A stretch of 64,000 bases of DNA from NCBI RefSeq assembly GCF_024753545.1, contig NZ_JANTOO010000009.1, forward strand, positions 1 through 64,000, written 5' to 3'. Origin of the DNA: Lysinibacillus pinottii. Lineage in GTDB: Bacteria > Bacillota > Bacilli > Bacillales_A > Planococcaceae. How positions within the stretch are numbered: position 1 is the first letter of the stretch; each line of letters opens with the position of its first letter. The notes beneath the pieces were generated by a model that was not told the DNA's origin, ran no database searches, and was given only the letters and a program-made list of their open reading frames with translations. The position numbers were made by a program, and so were the translations under genes. Of the stretch, positions 25,567 to 34,461 are shown in pieces.

Positions 25567-26522
25567 TGTATGAGGCAGTCAACTGGAACAAAGCAACAAG
25601 TGAACTGGCCCAAATTTTTTGGGACCAGCAATGGAAGCAAATTTGGTTTCCCGAAGAAATTGCAGTGAGTAAAGATATTCAACAGTGGAAAAGTTTTGAG
25701 CATCAGGACACGTATAAAAAAGTGTTTGCAGGATTAACCTTGCTGGATACCGTTCAGACAAATATTGGGATGAATCGTGTTGCTGCTTATACAGATGATT
25801 TACAGGAAAAGGCTGTATTAACCGTTTTTGATGCATTTGAGGCAATACATGCTAAATCATATTCTTATATATTTACAACGCTTTGTACAAACGAGGAAAT
25901 AGACGAGCTCTTTGAATGGGTAAAGAAAAATGAATATTTACAATATAAGGCAAATAAAATAGCGGATATTTATAATAGTATTGAAGAAGGGGACGCTGAG
26001 AGCTTATGGAAAGCGATGTTTTCATCCGTTATGCTTGAATCCTTCCTTTTCTATTCTGGCTTTTTCTACCCATTATACTTAGGTGGGCAAGGTTTTTTAA
26101 GAAACAGTGCTGAAATTATTTCCCTCATTTTGCGCGACGAATCCATTCATGGTGTTGCAGTAGGATTTTTTGCTCAAAATCTATATAAGCAATTTTCAAA
26201 AGAAAAGCAAGAAGCTTTACAATTATGGGGCTATGAATTACTGCTGGATTTATATCAGAATGAAATGAAATATACAGAGGACATTTATGCGGAGACAGGA
26301 TTATCGCCTGAGGTAAAAGCCTATGTGCGTTATAATGCAAATAAAGCCTTAATGAATGTTGGTTTTGAAGCTATGTTTCCTGAAGAAGAAGTGAATCCAA
26401 TCGTTATGAATGGAATTCGTAATGAGGGCTCCACATATGATTTCTTTTCACAAAAGGGGGCTACCTATGCTAAGGCAAAAGTAGCGCCAATTACAGATGA
26501 CACATTTAATTTTAATCGTTAG
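25554..26522 (+). CDS. nrdF: Class Ib ribonucleotide reductase, beta (radical) subunit
   Basis: 322 residues from the ATG at 25554, eight bases after AGAGGAG within the end of nrdE. Metal ligands appear as Asp65 (LLDT), Glu96 and His99 (DAFEAIHAKSYS), a Glu in ESFLFYSGF, and the Glu and His of RDESIHG. Tyr103 in AKSYSY is the radical tyrosine candidate. The subunit carries the Mn2 or Fe2 tyrosyl radical cofactor activated with NrdI. It is followed 11 bases later by dut. Confidence 0.96.
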   Translation: MSNIVYEAVNWNKATSELAQIFWDQQWKQIWFPEEIAVSKDIQQWKSFEHQDTYKKVFAGLTLLDTVQTNIGMNRVAAYTDDLQEKAVLTVFDAFEAIHAKSYSYIFTTLCTNEEIDELFEWVKKNEYLQYKANKIADIYNSIEEGDAESLWKAMFSSVMLESFLFYSGFFYPLYLGGQGFLRNSAEIISLILRDESIHGVAVGFFAQNLYKQFSKEKQEALQLWGYELLLDLYQNEMKYTEDIYAETGLSPEVKAYVRYNANKALMNVGFEAMFPEEEVNPIVMNGIRNEGSTYDFFSQKGATYAKAKVAPITDDTFNFNR

Positions 26523-26533
26523 GATGAAGAACA

Positions 26534-26971
26534 ATGAATGTAGAAGTAAAAATCAAAAGAATGCATGAAGATGCAATGCTACCCATGCAAGCTAACCCTG
26601 GCGATGCTGGGATGGACCTCTATTCCATTGAAACTGTAGAGATACCTGCTGGTGGGACTAAATTAATTAAAACAGGAATTCAAATTGAATTACCAAAAGG
26701 AACGGAAGCACAAATTCGACCAAGAAGTGGACTAGCCTTAAAACATAGTATTACAGTGCTCAATAGCCCAGGAACAATCGATGAAGGCTATAGAGGGGAA
26801 ATCGGTGTAATTTTAATTAATCATGGTCAAGATACGTTCTTCGTAGAAAAATCTATGCGAATTGCCCAGATGGTGATTCAATTTGTCCCTACTATTCAAC
26901 TCTTGGAAGTTAATGAATTATCTCAAACGGTTCGTGGAACTTCGGGATTTGGAGCGAGTGGTACAAAATAA
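26534..26971 (+). CDS. dut: Trimeric dUTPase
   Basis: 145 residues with the five dUTPase motifs: motif 1 AGMDLYS, motif 2 PRSGLALK, motif 3 GTIDEGYRGEI, motif 4 in RIAQMVIQ, and the C-terminal motif 5 RGTSGFGASG. The enzyme hydrolyses dUTP to dUMP, limiting uracil in DNA and feeding dTMP synthesis. It lies 11 bases after nrdF and before a strong terminator, so it belongs to the riboswitch-controlled nrd operon. That means dUTPase from this gene should also fall when B12 is abundant, unless another copy or promoter exists. Confidence 0.95.
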   Translation: MNVEVKIKRMHEDAMLPMQANPGDAGMDLYSIETVEIPAGGTKLIKTGIQIELPKGTEAQIRPRSGLALKHSITVLNSPGTIDEGYRGEIGVILINHGQDTFFVEKSMRIAQMVIQFVPTIQLLEVNELSQTVRGTSGFGASGTK

Positions 26972-26997
26972 GATTAAGTTTTCAATAGGCGTTTGTA

Positions 26998-27036
26998 AGG
27001 ATTGAGTTTGGTATGTACTGAACTCAATCCTTTTTA
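26998..27036 (+). terminator. Intrinsic terminator of the nrd-dut operon
   Basis: AGGATTGAGTT (26998-27008) pairs perfectly with AACTCAATCCT (27021-27031), followed by TTTTATTTTT. Confidence 0.9.
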
Positions 27037-27130
27037 TTTTTCCCTAGAATAATCTAATCAATTTATATTTAAACATAGGTTGTCACATTTGTGTAACGTA
27101 GGTTCAGTAGGATTTATATGAGGTGATAAT

Positions 27131-27397
27131 ATGGCAGAAGAGTTTGGCATTAACCGAATGGTTGCTGGAGCGGATCAATATATCAAGGATTTAATGGATA
27201 TTTTTAATGATTATGGCTGTCATTGGGCATTTTATGCATTTCGTGAAGATACGTGGGATGGTATAGATTTTGAATTAGGTAATAAACCTGTCGGGGAGGC
27301 ATATTGGAATGCGAAGGCTAATAGAGAGCTACCCTATAGACAAGCAATAGAAGTAGATAATTCTATTTGGGAGGTCTTAAAAATAGATAGCAAGTAA
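27131..27397 (+). pseudogene. C-terminal fragment of a GH5-like glycoside hydrolase
   Basis: 88 residues. The sequence EEFGINRMVAGADQY then CHWAFYAFREDTWDGIDFELG corresponds to the last strands of a glycoside hydrolase family 5 (cellulase-type) barrel. The first Glu fits the catalytic nucleophile position, but the other seven barrel strands and the acid/base Glu are missing. It nevertheless has an ATG with a GAGGTGATAAT site and its own terminator. Either it is a relic that gained a start by chance or a translated short remnant. It is unlikely to be an enzyme. Confidence 0.6.
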
Positions 27398-27434
27398 TAT
27401 GGTTTGTTCGCTAAGATCAAATAAAAAGTATATG

Positions 27435-27467
27435 AGTAGTACAAACCATCGTTTGTACTACTTTTTC
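27435..27467 (+). terminator. Intrinsic terminator
   Basis: AGTAGTACAAA (27435-27445) pairs perfectly with TTTGTACTACT (27452-27462), followed by TTTT. Confidence 0.87.
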
Positions 27468-27549
27468 ACATGGCGTTCAGAGCTCTAAATCATGACATCT
27501 ATTCAATCAATATATTGCTGCTGGAATTAGATAGTAAGCTGTATATCAT

Positions 27550-27786
27550 CTAGTTCCGAAAATAGTTACGTGCTAGTAGAGTGGCAGTATGATATTCAGC
27601 AGGCAATTCATCCTCAAAAAAAATAGCCTCTACGGGACAAACTAATTCACAAGCGCCACAATCGATACAGATATCAGGGTTAATGACATATTGTGTATCT
27701 GTATTTACAATGCAATTTACGGGACAGACATCTAAACAAACGGCTGCTTTTTCATCCCTACATAATTCTGTAATTACAAAGGCCAT
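27550..27786 (-). CDS. Ferredoxin with two [4Fe-4S] motifs
   Basis: 78 residues. The N-terminal half carries CLDVCPVNCI with Cys9, and the second half the classical CIDCGACELVCP set; together they bind two iron-sulphur clusters (or one 3Fe and one 4Fe). It is a small cytosolic electron carrier. Its start overlaps the stop of the ywhD-family gene by one base, so both are in one operon. The redox partner is unknown. Confidence 0.9.
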   Translation of the reverse strand: MAFVITELCRDEKAAVCLDVCPVNCIVNTDTQYVINPDICIDCGACELVCPVEAIFFEDELPAEYHTATLLARNYFRN

Positions 27787-28301
27787 TATAAATCCTCCCC
27801 TAATTGATGTTTTAATTCTTCAGGCGAGTGCTTCCAATACTGTTCATTAAATTCAGATAAAAATTGGAAAAGTAGTTTTTTTGATTTGGGATCGACATGA
27901 CTTAGGATAAATGTCCCTTTAAGTGCTTTATCTAAATAATTTACTTGCTCTGGCAACGATTTATAGCCAAGTTTAATGCGTCGTTCTTCCTTTGCTACCC
28001 GTACTTCACTTGCAGTACATCCCGCATAATAAGGTCCATTTTCCCCGACCTGAAGAGCTACCCAAACGATCCAATAACGATTATAATCGTCACTAGCATG
28101 AGCTAAATCTGGTGAAAAACGCACTTTTTTTTCAATAATACTTCGCCCATGTAAGGCTTCTAAGTCTATAAATACGTGTTTTTTTTCACAATCTATAATA
28201 ATAGGCGTTACATTATTTAAATCAAGGGTACCTACGCCGTAACCCCCATCTCCATCGGTTGAATCATTACTTAAGATGGTAAAATGTATCTTTTCTTTCA
28301 T
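27786..28301 (-). CDS. ywhD: YwhD family protein
   Basis: 171 residues from the ATG at 28301, after GGGGGTGTTTTCT; a longer start at 28352 would add 17 residues without a good site. The sequence FTILSNDSTDGDGGYGVGTL, then LHGRSIIEKKVRF, GPYYAGCTASE and GYKSLPEQVNYLDKA, matches B. subtilis YwhD as I remember it, a conserved Bacillales protein without established function. The gene is coupled to a ferredoxin gene, a context that hints at a redox-related or assembly role, but this is weak. Confidence 0.8.
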   Translation of the reverse strand: MKEKIHFTILSNDSTDGDGGYGVGTLDLNNVTPIIIDCEKKHVFIDLEALHGRSIIEKKVRFSPDLAHASDDYNRYWIVWVALQVGENGPYYAGCTASEVRVAKEERRIKLGYKSLPEQVNYLDKALKGTFILSHVDPKSKKLLFQFLSEFNEQYWKHSPEELKHQLGEDL

Positions 28302-28639
28302 AGAAAACACCCCCACATACTTTCTACAATATTTACATATTCCGATTTCCAAACAATTTATAGTACAAAAAATAGCACACTTATTACGATAGCTTTAAAA
28401 AAGAATCTAATTGAACGTTTTAGTAGCAATTTTAAACTATGCGTAAGGGCTGCCTAGGATTTCTCCTTATACTTTTTAGATTAAAAAGTATAACTGAACT
28501 ATACAGCTTATTATCCTTTGTTGTCTTCGGACTTACGTCTGAATTGTTATGATCTGGTAAATTAACTATATACAGTTATGGATATTTCGCTTAAAAATTT
28601 TGGAATTTCACGTAATTAAGGAACTTGAAAAATAGTCTA
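28302..28639. other. Intergenic region upstream of ywhD
   Basis: AT-rich, no gene or clear hairpin seen. It presumably holds the minus-strand ywhD promoter. Confidence 0.4.
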
Positions 28640-28852
28640 TTAAGAGGATGATTTAGGATAAATGGAGCTCAACCATTCTCCTAGTCTGTTGAAAAAGTTT
28701 ACTTGACTAAGGGGAGGTAGTGCCATCCACAGACATTCTGCTGCACGACAACATTCAATTCTTCTGCCATCATTATGAAAAAACGCATCTTTCCTATATT
28801 TATTTTCATCCATCCCTTCAAAAAAACGATATATAATTTCAAGCTCACTCAA
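28640..28852 (-). CDS. Small hypothetical protein
   Basis: 70 residues from a TTG, or 57 residues from an internal ATG at 28813 preceded by AAGGG. The composition looks protein-like (IECCRAAECLWMALPPLSQ, three Cys in a short span), but I recognise no family. It has no operon partner and a poor ribosome site. It could be a real small gene or chance. Confidence 0.35.
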   Translation of the reverse strand: MSELEIIYRFFEGMDENKYRKDAFFHNDGRRIECCRAAECLWMALPPLSQVNFFNRLGEWLSSIYPKSSS

Positions 28853-29354
28853 TTAGCGAAACAATGATTTTAACAATTTATATTTTATTTTATTAGCATA
28901 GAATTTAGTCTGTTAATATTTTACATTTATATCGTTAGAAAAGCTATTAGCCCTACTATTATTTTAAAAAATAAATGGAATCTAAAAAAATAGAAAGTTA
29001 AAGTTTCCAGCAATAAATAACTGTTTTTTCTGCATCTTGTCTTCATTTCTCTATGAGTTTCTATTTATAGGTAATTATTTATGAAATAATTACCTATACG
29101 ACCAATTTGGTATTAAAATTACCTTATTTTTAGCGTTTATTTATTGGTAATGTAGTTATATTATTGTCTTGTAAAGCAAATTTAAGATTGATTGGTATAT
29201 TTCATCATGAAAATTTTTGAAGGCTGCTTTATCCATAACTATTAGTAATTATTATTTGAGAGAACGTATTATACATATTAATAAAATTTAATAGAGCGGT
29301 AATATTGTTCTCACAGAATAATATAATTTATTTGAATTCTGGAGGAATATACAA
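28853..29354. promoter_or_regulatory. Long leader region of the S-layer gene
   Basis: About 500 bases of very AT-rich non-coding DNA, as is usual before S-layer genes. It contains a 14-base perfect inverted repeat, ATAGGTAATTATTT (29067-29080) with AAATAATTACCTAT (29084-29097) around ATG, without a T-run. GGAGGAATATACAA precedes the start codon. I could not fix a promoter. Such leaders commonly stabilise the mRNA; that role here is inference. Confidence 0.55.
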
Positions 29355-31832
29355 ATGACGAAACATAACAAAGGTCGTAAATTTTTTGCAACTACTGCTA
29401 CAGCAGCACTTGTAGCATCAGCAATCGTACCGGTAGCATCAGCTGCTGAATTTAATGATGCAGGTAGCATTTCATCATGGGCAAAAGAAGCAGTACAGTT
29501 TTTAACTGACAAAGGTTTCATCCAAGGTGACGAAAAAGGAAACTTCAACCCAGCTGGTACACTTACTCGTGCTGAAGCTGCTGAAATTTTATCAAAAGCA
29601 TTAGACTTAAAAGCTACTGGAACAGAAGATTTTACAGATGTAGATGAAAATGACTGGTTCTATAATGCAGTGCTTGCCACTTCACCAGAATTATTTGATG
29701 GTATGGGTAATGGTAAATTTGAACCGAAAGCACAATTAACAAGAGAACAAGCTGCAAAAGTTATCGTACAAGGTTATCAATTAACTGGTAAAGCAGACCT
29801 TAGTCAATTCTCAGATGCTTCTAAAGCTTCTAAATGGGCTGTATCTTACTTAGAAACAGCTGTTGAAAATGGTGTAATCAATGGTAAAGGATCATTATTA
29901 GCACCACAGGATAAAATTAGCCGCGAAGAATTTGCTACTATGGTAAAGCGTACAATTGATGCAGTTCAAGAAGTAATACCAGCAGTAGAATCTGTAAAAG
30001 GGCTTAACGCAAAAGAATTTGAAGTGAAGTTCAACACAGCTGTTGATGGAAAAGATGCTGCTGTAACAGCGAAATACGCTATTGACGGGGTAGCTATTAC
30101 GAACGCAAAAGTTTCTGAAGACGGAATGACTGTTATTTTAACAACTGATAAAGAAATTAAATTAACAAATGGCAAAGTAACTGTAAACCCAATCAAAACA
30201 AAAGCAGATGCAAAAGTTCTAACTGAAGAGTTTAATAAATTAATCACATTTGCTGATACAACTCCTGTTAGCGTAAATTCTGTTGAAGCAAAAGGCACAA
30301 CAGCAGTAATCACTTTCGATGAGCTTGTACAAAACGAAGGAACAGTTAGCTTAAATGGTACTGAACTTGCTAAAGATCGTTATACTTTATCTGGAAAGAC
30401 ATTAACAATCAAAGGCTTAACTGCTGAACAGACTTATAAAGTAGACATCGTAGGAGCAACTGACTTTGCTAATAATATTGCAAATCCGATTGCAGTGAAC
30501 TTCACGGTTCTAAAAGCAGACGTTGATAATTCAAAACCAACTGTTTCAACTGCTGTGAATGGTACAGAAATTACGTTTGATTTCTCAGAAGAATTAATGA
30601 AGCAAAATCTTGATGCAGATGCGGGCGCTACTGCTGAAGAATATGCAAAAGTAACGGTTGGTTCTACGGTTTACTACTTAAAAGATGCTGATATGAAAGA
30701 TGCAGAAGATAAAACTGTATTTACTATTGATGCAAAAGCTGCATTAGGTACAGCTACATTCATTAATGCGGACGTTAAAGTAGAAGGACAAAAAGATTTA
30801 GCTGGCAATGCAGGAGATGCATTTGAGTTCAAGGCTATTCTATCTAAAGATTTAACACCTGCTACACTTGTATCTGCTTCTACTAAAATGTTAGTAGCTG
30901 ATGATGTAAATGCTACTACTGATGTAGATGCGCTATACCTTACTTTTAGCGAACCAGTAAAAGTAGATGGTAAATTAACTCTTAAAACTCAAAATGGTAT
31001 TGCTTACACTACTGGAAAAGAAACAGTTGTAAAAGCAGATGCTGGTTATGATGTAGATGGTAACGGTAAAATTGAGGGTGCAGAGAAAAATACGGTGAAA
31101 GTGGACATTGATTTAGATAGTAATTCAACATATACATTTGAATTATCTGCTAAAGCAGTGGCTGACTTAGCTGGCAACGTAACTGCAGATACAATTACAT
31201 TCAATGTGACAACTGGAACGTATGAAGCTACACCAGAAACTACTACAGATTCATTAGTACTTGGGACAACACCAGTTGTTGTAACAGATAACAATGTATT
31301 CACTGTTGAATATGCTGCTGATGTGACTGCAACAGCAACAAATGCTTCTAACTACACACTTGGAGGAAAAGAGCTACCTGCTGGCACTCAACTTCAATTT
31401 GTGGACGGCACTAAAAAAGTACGATTCACTTTACCAGAAGGTTCTATCACGGCAAATGGTAATTATGTACTTGAAGCTAAAAATGTAGTAGATACAAAAG
31501 GTAACACTCTTAAAAATGGAAAAGCTACAACTCTAGTGGCTCTTAAAGAAAATATTGTACCTGTAGCTTCTAAAGTAACAGTAGTAGATAGCAAAACATT
31601 TACAGTTGACTTCACTGAAAGTATTGCTGATCAAGCTACACCAACAGGTTTAACAGTAAAAATTGCTGGTTCAACTGTAGAAGTGGCTAAAGCTGCTGTA
31701 GCTAATGGTAAATTAACTGTGACAACTAAAGCTGACTATGCTTTAACTGATAGCATTGTAGTTGAATTTAAAGCTACAAACCTTGTTGATGCTAATAACA
31801 ACAAAGTAAAAGACGGTTCAATTTCAAAATAA
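29355..31832 (+). CDS. S-layer protein precursor
   Basis: 825 residues. The leader KFFATTATAALVASAIVPVASA is nearly the same as in L. sphaericus S-layer proteins. Three SLH domains follow (about 31-75, 90-135, 150-198), then a run of Ig-like/Big_5 repeats (SVEAKGTTAVITFDELV and similar units). A perfect 12-residue EF-hand loop, DVDGNGKIEGAE, lies at 566-577, a likely calcium site for lattice assembly. The protein is acidic and rich in Ala, Thr, Val and Lys with almost no Cys. It is shorter than the roughly 1200-residue SbpA-type proteins. Long leader and strong terminator suggest high expression. It may be the main S-layer or one of several paralogues. Confidence 0.9.
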   Translation: MTKHNKGRKFFATTATAALVASAIVPVASAAEFNDAGSISSWAKEAVQFLTDKGFIQGDEKGNFNPAGTLTRAEAAEILSKALDLKATGTEDFTDVDENDWFYNAVLATSPELFDGMGNGKFEPKAQLTREQAAKVIVQGYQLTGKADLSQFSDASKASKWAVSYLETAVENGVINGKGSLLAPQDKISREEFATMVKRTIDAVQEVIPAVESVKGLNAKEFEVKFNTAVDGKDAAVTAKYAIDGVAITNAKVSEDGMTVILTTDKEIKLTNGKVTVNPIKTKADAKVLTEEFNKLITFADTTPVSVNSVEAKGTTAVITFDELVQNEGTVSLNGTELAKDRYTLSGKTLTIKGLTAEQTYKVDIVGATDFANNIANPIAVNFTVLKADVDNSKPTVSTAVNGTEITFDFSEELMKQNLDADAGATAEEYAKVTVGSTVYYLKDADMKDAEDKTVFTIDAKAALGTATFINADVKVEGQKDLAGNAGDAFEFKAILSKDLTPATLVSASTKMLVADDVNATTDVDALYLTFSEPVKVDGKLTLKTQNGIAYTTGKETVVKADAGYDVDGNGKIEGAEKNTVKVDIDLDSNSTYTFELSAKAVADLAGNVTADTITFNVTTGTYEATPETTTDSLVLGTTPVVVTDNNVFTVEYAADVTATATNASNYTLGGKELPAGTQLQFVDGTKKVRFTLPEGSITANGNYVLEAKNVVDTKGNTLKNGKATTLVALKENIVPVASKVTVVDSKTFTVDFTESIADQATPTGLTVKIAGSTVEVAKAAVANGKLTVTTKADYALTDSIVVEFKATNLVDANNNKVKDGSISK

Positions 31833-31847
31833 TTAAGCCGATCATTG

Positions 31848-31886
31848 AAAAAAGCTCTGTGGAACAATTTCCACAGGGCTTTTTTG
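31848..31886 (+). terminator. Strong intrinsic terminator of the S-layer gene
   Basis: AAAAAAGC-T-CTGTGGAA pairs with TTCCACAG-G-GCTTTTTT around a short loop. The A-run on the 5' side lets it also serve the converging minus-strand gene. Confidence 0.88.
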
Positions 31887-31924
31887 TTAGTCAATATAGT
31901 TTCTACTATTATAAGAGGCAACAT

Positions 31925-33052
31925 TTATTTATAAGGAAATTCTTTTGGAATCGGTCCGAATGCAATCCAATGATATTTAAAATATTTCCCCACCAAAAAT
32001 ACCACAATCCACGTAATAAATAGAGCAACAATAAAACCTCCGACACTCCAAACATGAAATAAGAGACTATTACCGCTGACAGGAATTTGGCGATAAAGGA
32101 AGAGGAAAAAAGGATGTAGTAGATAAATGCCAAATGATAATGTACCAAGATTAATAAGGGCATTTACCAAGGCTTTATTCCCTCTATTAAAAATCCAGAA
32201 AGAAAGCTGTAACAAGACGATACAGGCCGTTAAAGATTGTAGCTGAAAGACTAGTTCAAATACGATACTGTTGGCTAAATAGGTTGAAGATGAATAAACA
32301 AAGTAATATAGATAAATATTATAAATTGTAGAAAATAACCAAATAGCCCAAATGAAATAAATAGAAATCGGAAAGTTTTTTTGGGTTAGTTGGAACCACC
32401 GTTTATATTTTTCAAAATAAACCCCTAAAAATCCACCAGCCAAGAAATAAAGTATATAAGAGAATGAAATACTCCCTCTATAAGGATACTGCCAATACTC
32501 AGCATTTAATAGGATAAAAATCCATTGAAGAGCTAGTCCTGTCCAAATCAGAAGAGGGGATAGGGCAGGTTTTTTCTTTAAAATATATAAGAATAACGGG
32601 AACATTAGATAGAACTGCACCATAATAAATATATAATATAAATGAGTATATGCTTTTCCAATTAATAGTTTCTGAAGAAATTCAACACTAAAAAGGGCGT
32701 GCCATGCTAATGAAAAATCGCACGTCACATAAAATTGCATAGCGGCAAAATAAAAGACAGAAAAAAAGAGATAGGGAATAAGTATTTGGGTCACTCTTTT
32801 TTTATAAAAACAAACAATCATTTTTTTGGTGAAATCCTTTTGGATATAGTTGTAAAATAAAACAAACCCACTTAAAAAAATAAAAACAGGGACAGCAAAT
32901 TTAGGAAAAATATTGAAGAAAACATAAATAGAGTAGAGTTTTGATTCGCTGGACAAAGCTGTAACAGGTGTACTAGTAGAATGGATAAGAAGTACAGCTA
33001 GTATAGCTAAGGCTCTAGTAATATTTAATTCATCAATATGTGCTCGTTTCAT
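31925..33052 (-). CDS. Acyltransferase family 3 membrane protein
   Basis: 375 residues with about ten membrane helices. The N-terminal ELNITRALAILAVLLIHS, containing the conserved His, and the following helices fit the acyltransferase 3 family (OatA/WecH-like) that moves acetyl or other acyl groups across the membrane onto surface polysaccharides. There is no extracellular SGNH domain, so it is the short form. Located just after the S-layer gene, it may modify wall polymer, including the SLH ligand; this is inference from position only. Confidence 0.85.
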   Translation of the reverse strand: MKRAHIDELNITRALAILAVLLIHSTSTPVTALSSESKLYSIYVFFNIFPKFAVPVFIFLSGFVLFYNYIQKDFTKKMIVCFYKKRVTQILIPYLFFSVFYFAAMQFYVTCDFSLAWHALFSVEFLQKLLIGKAYTHLYYIFIMVQFYLMFPLFLYILKKKPALSPLLIWTGLALQWIFILLNAEYWQYPYRGSISFSYILYFLAGGFLGVYFEKYKRWFQLTQKNFPISIYFIWAIWLFSTIYNIYLYYFVYSSSTYLANSIVFELVFQLQSLTACIVLLQLSFWIFNRGNKALVNALINLGTLSFGIYLLHPFFLFLYRQIPVSGNSLLFHVWSVGGFIVALFITWIVVFLVGKYFKYHWIAFGPIPKEFPYK

Positions 33053-33223
33053 ATAATCATCTCCAAAAATAGTTGATAGTTTTTGAGTTCCCTGAATGTA
33101 ATGCTTATATACATTAATGGTATGTTTAGAACCATGAATTTAGACAATTTTTTATCAGAATCGTCTAGTATTACGGTCATGGCTTACTATAATGAATTTT
33201 TATGTCAGGCGGGTGTCAAACAA

Positions 33224-33257
33224 TAAAAAAGCTACCATGCCTGATGCATAGTAGCTT
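33224..33257 (-). terminator. Minus-strand intrinsic terminator
   Basis: On the minus strand AAGCTACTATGC pairs with GCATGGTAGCTT, then TTTTATTG. It is a second terminator beyond the oxidoreductase gene. Confidence 0.75.
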
Positions 33258-33280
33258 GAAGTACTGAAAAAAGTATTTTA

Positions 33281-33314
33281 AAAGCCTTCCTACATTCATA
33301 TGTAAGAAGGCTTT
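33281..33314 (-). terminator. Minus-strand terminator of the oxidoreductase gene
   Basis: AAAGCCTTC-C-TACA (33281-33294) pairs with TGTA-A-GAAGGCTTT (33301-33314); on the minus strand a T-rich tail follows. It sits 29 bases after the stop of the oxidoreductase gene. Confidence 0.75.
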
Positions 33315-33342
33315 CGTTCGCACTTTATATAGGAGTATCTAT

Positions 33343-34335
33343 TTATAATTTCACAAGAAATCGACCTCTTGCTTGACCTTTCAATAAAATAGGTAAAACA
33401 TTTGGAAGTTGCTGTAATGTTACCTCTTGATAAATGAAGCCTTCAAGGTTAGCTGGTTTAAAATCAGTTGCTAAACGATCCCATATGTTCAATCGTACAT
33501 CCATTGGACAATAAACAGAATCAATTCCAAGTAAATTTACACCTCTTAAAATAAAGGGGAAGACGCTTGTAGGAAGGTTTGTTCCTGCTGTTAACCCACT
33601 GCTAGCAACAGCACCGCCATACTGAATTTGACTTAATAAAGAGGCAAGTGGTTCTCCTCCAACAGAATCGACAGCTGCAGCCCATTTTTGTTTGCCTAAT
33701 GCTCTAATCTTCCCATCAAATACCTCTTCACGAGCTACAATTGAAGTGGCCCCCAGGTTATTCAAGTATTCATGTTCTGAATCTTTCCCTGTACTTGCTT
33801 CTACTTGATAACCTAGTGTTGAGAGAATTGAGACAGCGAAACTACCTACACCACCAGTTGCCCCCGTAACAAGGATTTTTCCATTCTCAGGACTAATGCC
33901 ATTTTCCTGTAATCTTTGAATCGACAAAGCAGCCGTAAATCCTGCTGTTCCTATTATCATTGCCTCTTTGAGAGAAAGACCGCTTGGACATGGAACAATC
34001 CATTTAGATGGGATTCGAGCGTATTCACTAAATCCTCCAAAATGAGATACGCCAATTTCATAGCTTGTTGCAATTACCTTGTCACCCTCTTGAAAGCGAG
34101 AATCTTCAGAGGATACAACAATCCCAGCTAAATCAATCCCAGGTACGAAAGGATAGGAAGTAACGATTTTACCATCCTGTATAGCTGCCAGACTGTCTTT
34201 ATAATTAATGCCAGAGTAGCTTACTTTAATTAATACCTCACCATTCGGAAGATCATTTAAAGTAAGATCATTAACTTTCACTGTAAAATTTTCATCTTGA
34301 TTGACTACCAACGCTTTAAAGTTTTCTACTGTCAT
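33343..34335 (-). CDS. Zinc-independent MDR family quinone/acryloyl-CoA reductase (YhdH/AcuI type)
   Basis: 330 residues from the ATG at 34335, nine bases after AGGAGG. The sequence is a medium-chain dehydrogenase without zinc ligands: GINYKDSLA, FVPGIDLAGIV, ILVTGATGGVGSFAVSIL (NADPH-binding Rossmann motif) and GLTAGTNLPTSVFPFILRGVNLLGIDS, which is typical of YhdH/AcuI. These enzymes reduce acrylyl-CoA or quinone-like electrophiles with NADPH. It is divergent from a TetR gene with a palindromic operator between them, so it is most likely repressed by that TetR and induced by an electrophile. Confidence 0.88.
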   Translation of the reverse strand: MTVENFKALVVNQDENFTVKVNDLTLNDLPNGEVLIKVSYSGINYKDSLAAIQDGKIVTSYPFVPGIDLAGIVVSSEDSRFQEGDKVIATSYEIGVSHFGGFSEYARIPSKWIVPCPSGLSLKEAMIIGTAGFTAALSIQRLQENGISPENGKILVTGATGGVGSFAVSILSTLGYQVEASTGKDSEHEYLNNLGATSIVAREEVFDGKIRALGKQKWAAAVDSVGGEPLASLLSQIQYGGAVASSGLTAGTNLPTSVFPFILRGVNLLGIDSVYCPMDVRLNIWDRLATDFKPANLEGFIYQEVTLQQLPNVLPILLKGQARGRFLVKL

Positions 34336-34386
34336 CGTAAACATCCTCCTACAATCTAATTCCATTAAACAGTATCAAAATTATTC

Positions 34387-34396
34387 TGACCGGTCA
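34387..34396. promoter_or_regulatory. Palindromic operator between the oxidoreductase and TetR genes
   Basis: TGACCGGTCA is a perfect 10-base palindrome, unusually GC-rich for its surroundings, centred in the divergent promoter region. It is a natural binding site for the adjacent TetR protein. Confidence 0.6.
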
Positions 34397-34461
34397 ACAT
34401 AAAATTGGAAAATGCACTCTGTTCATGTATAATGACTTGTATCAAGTCATTGGAGGCTTCT

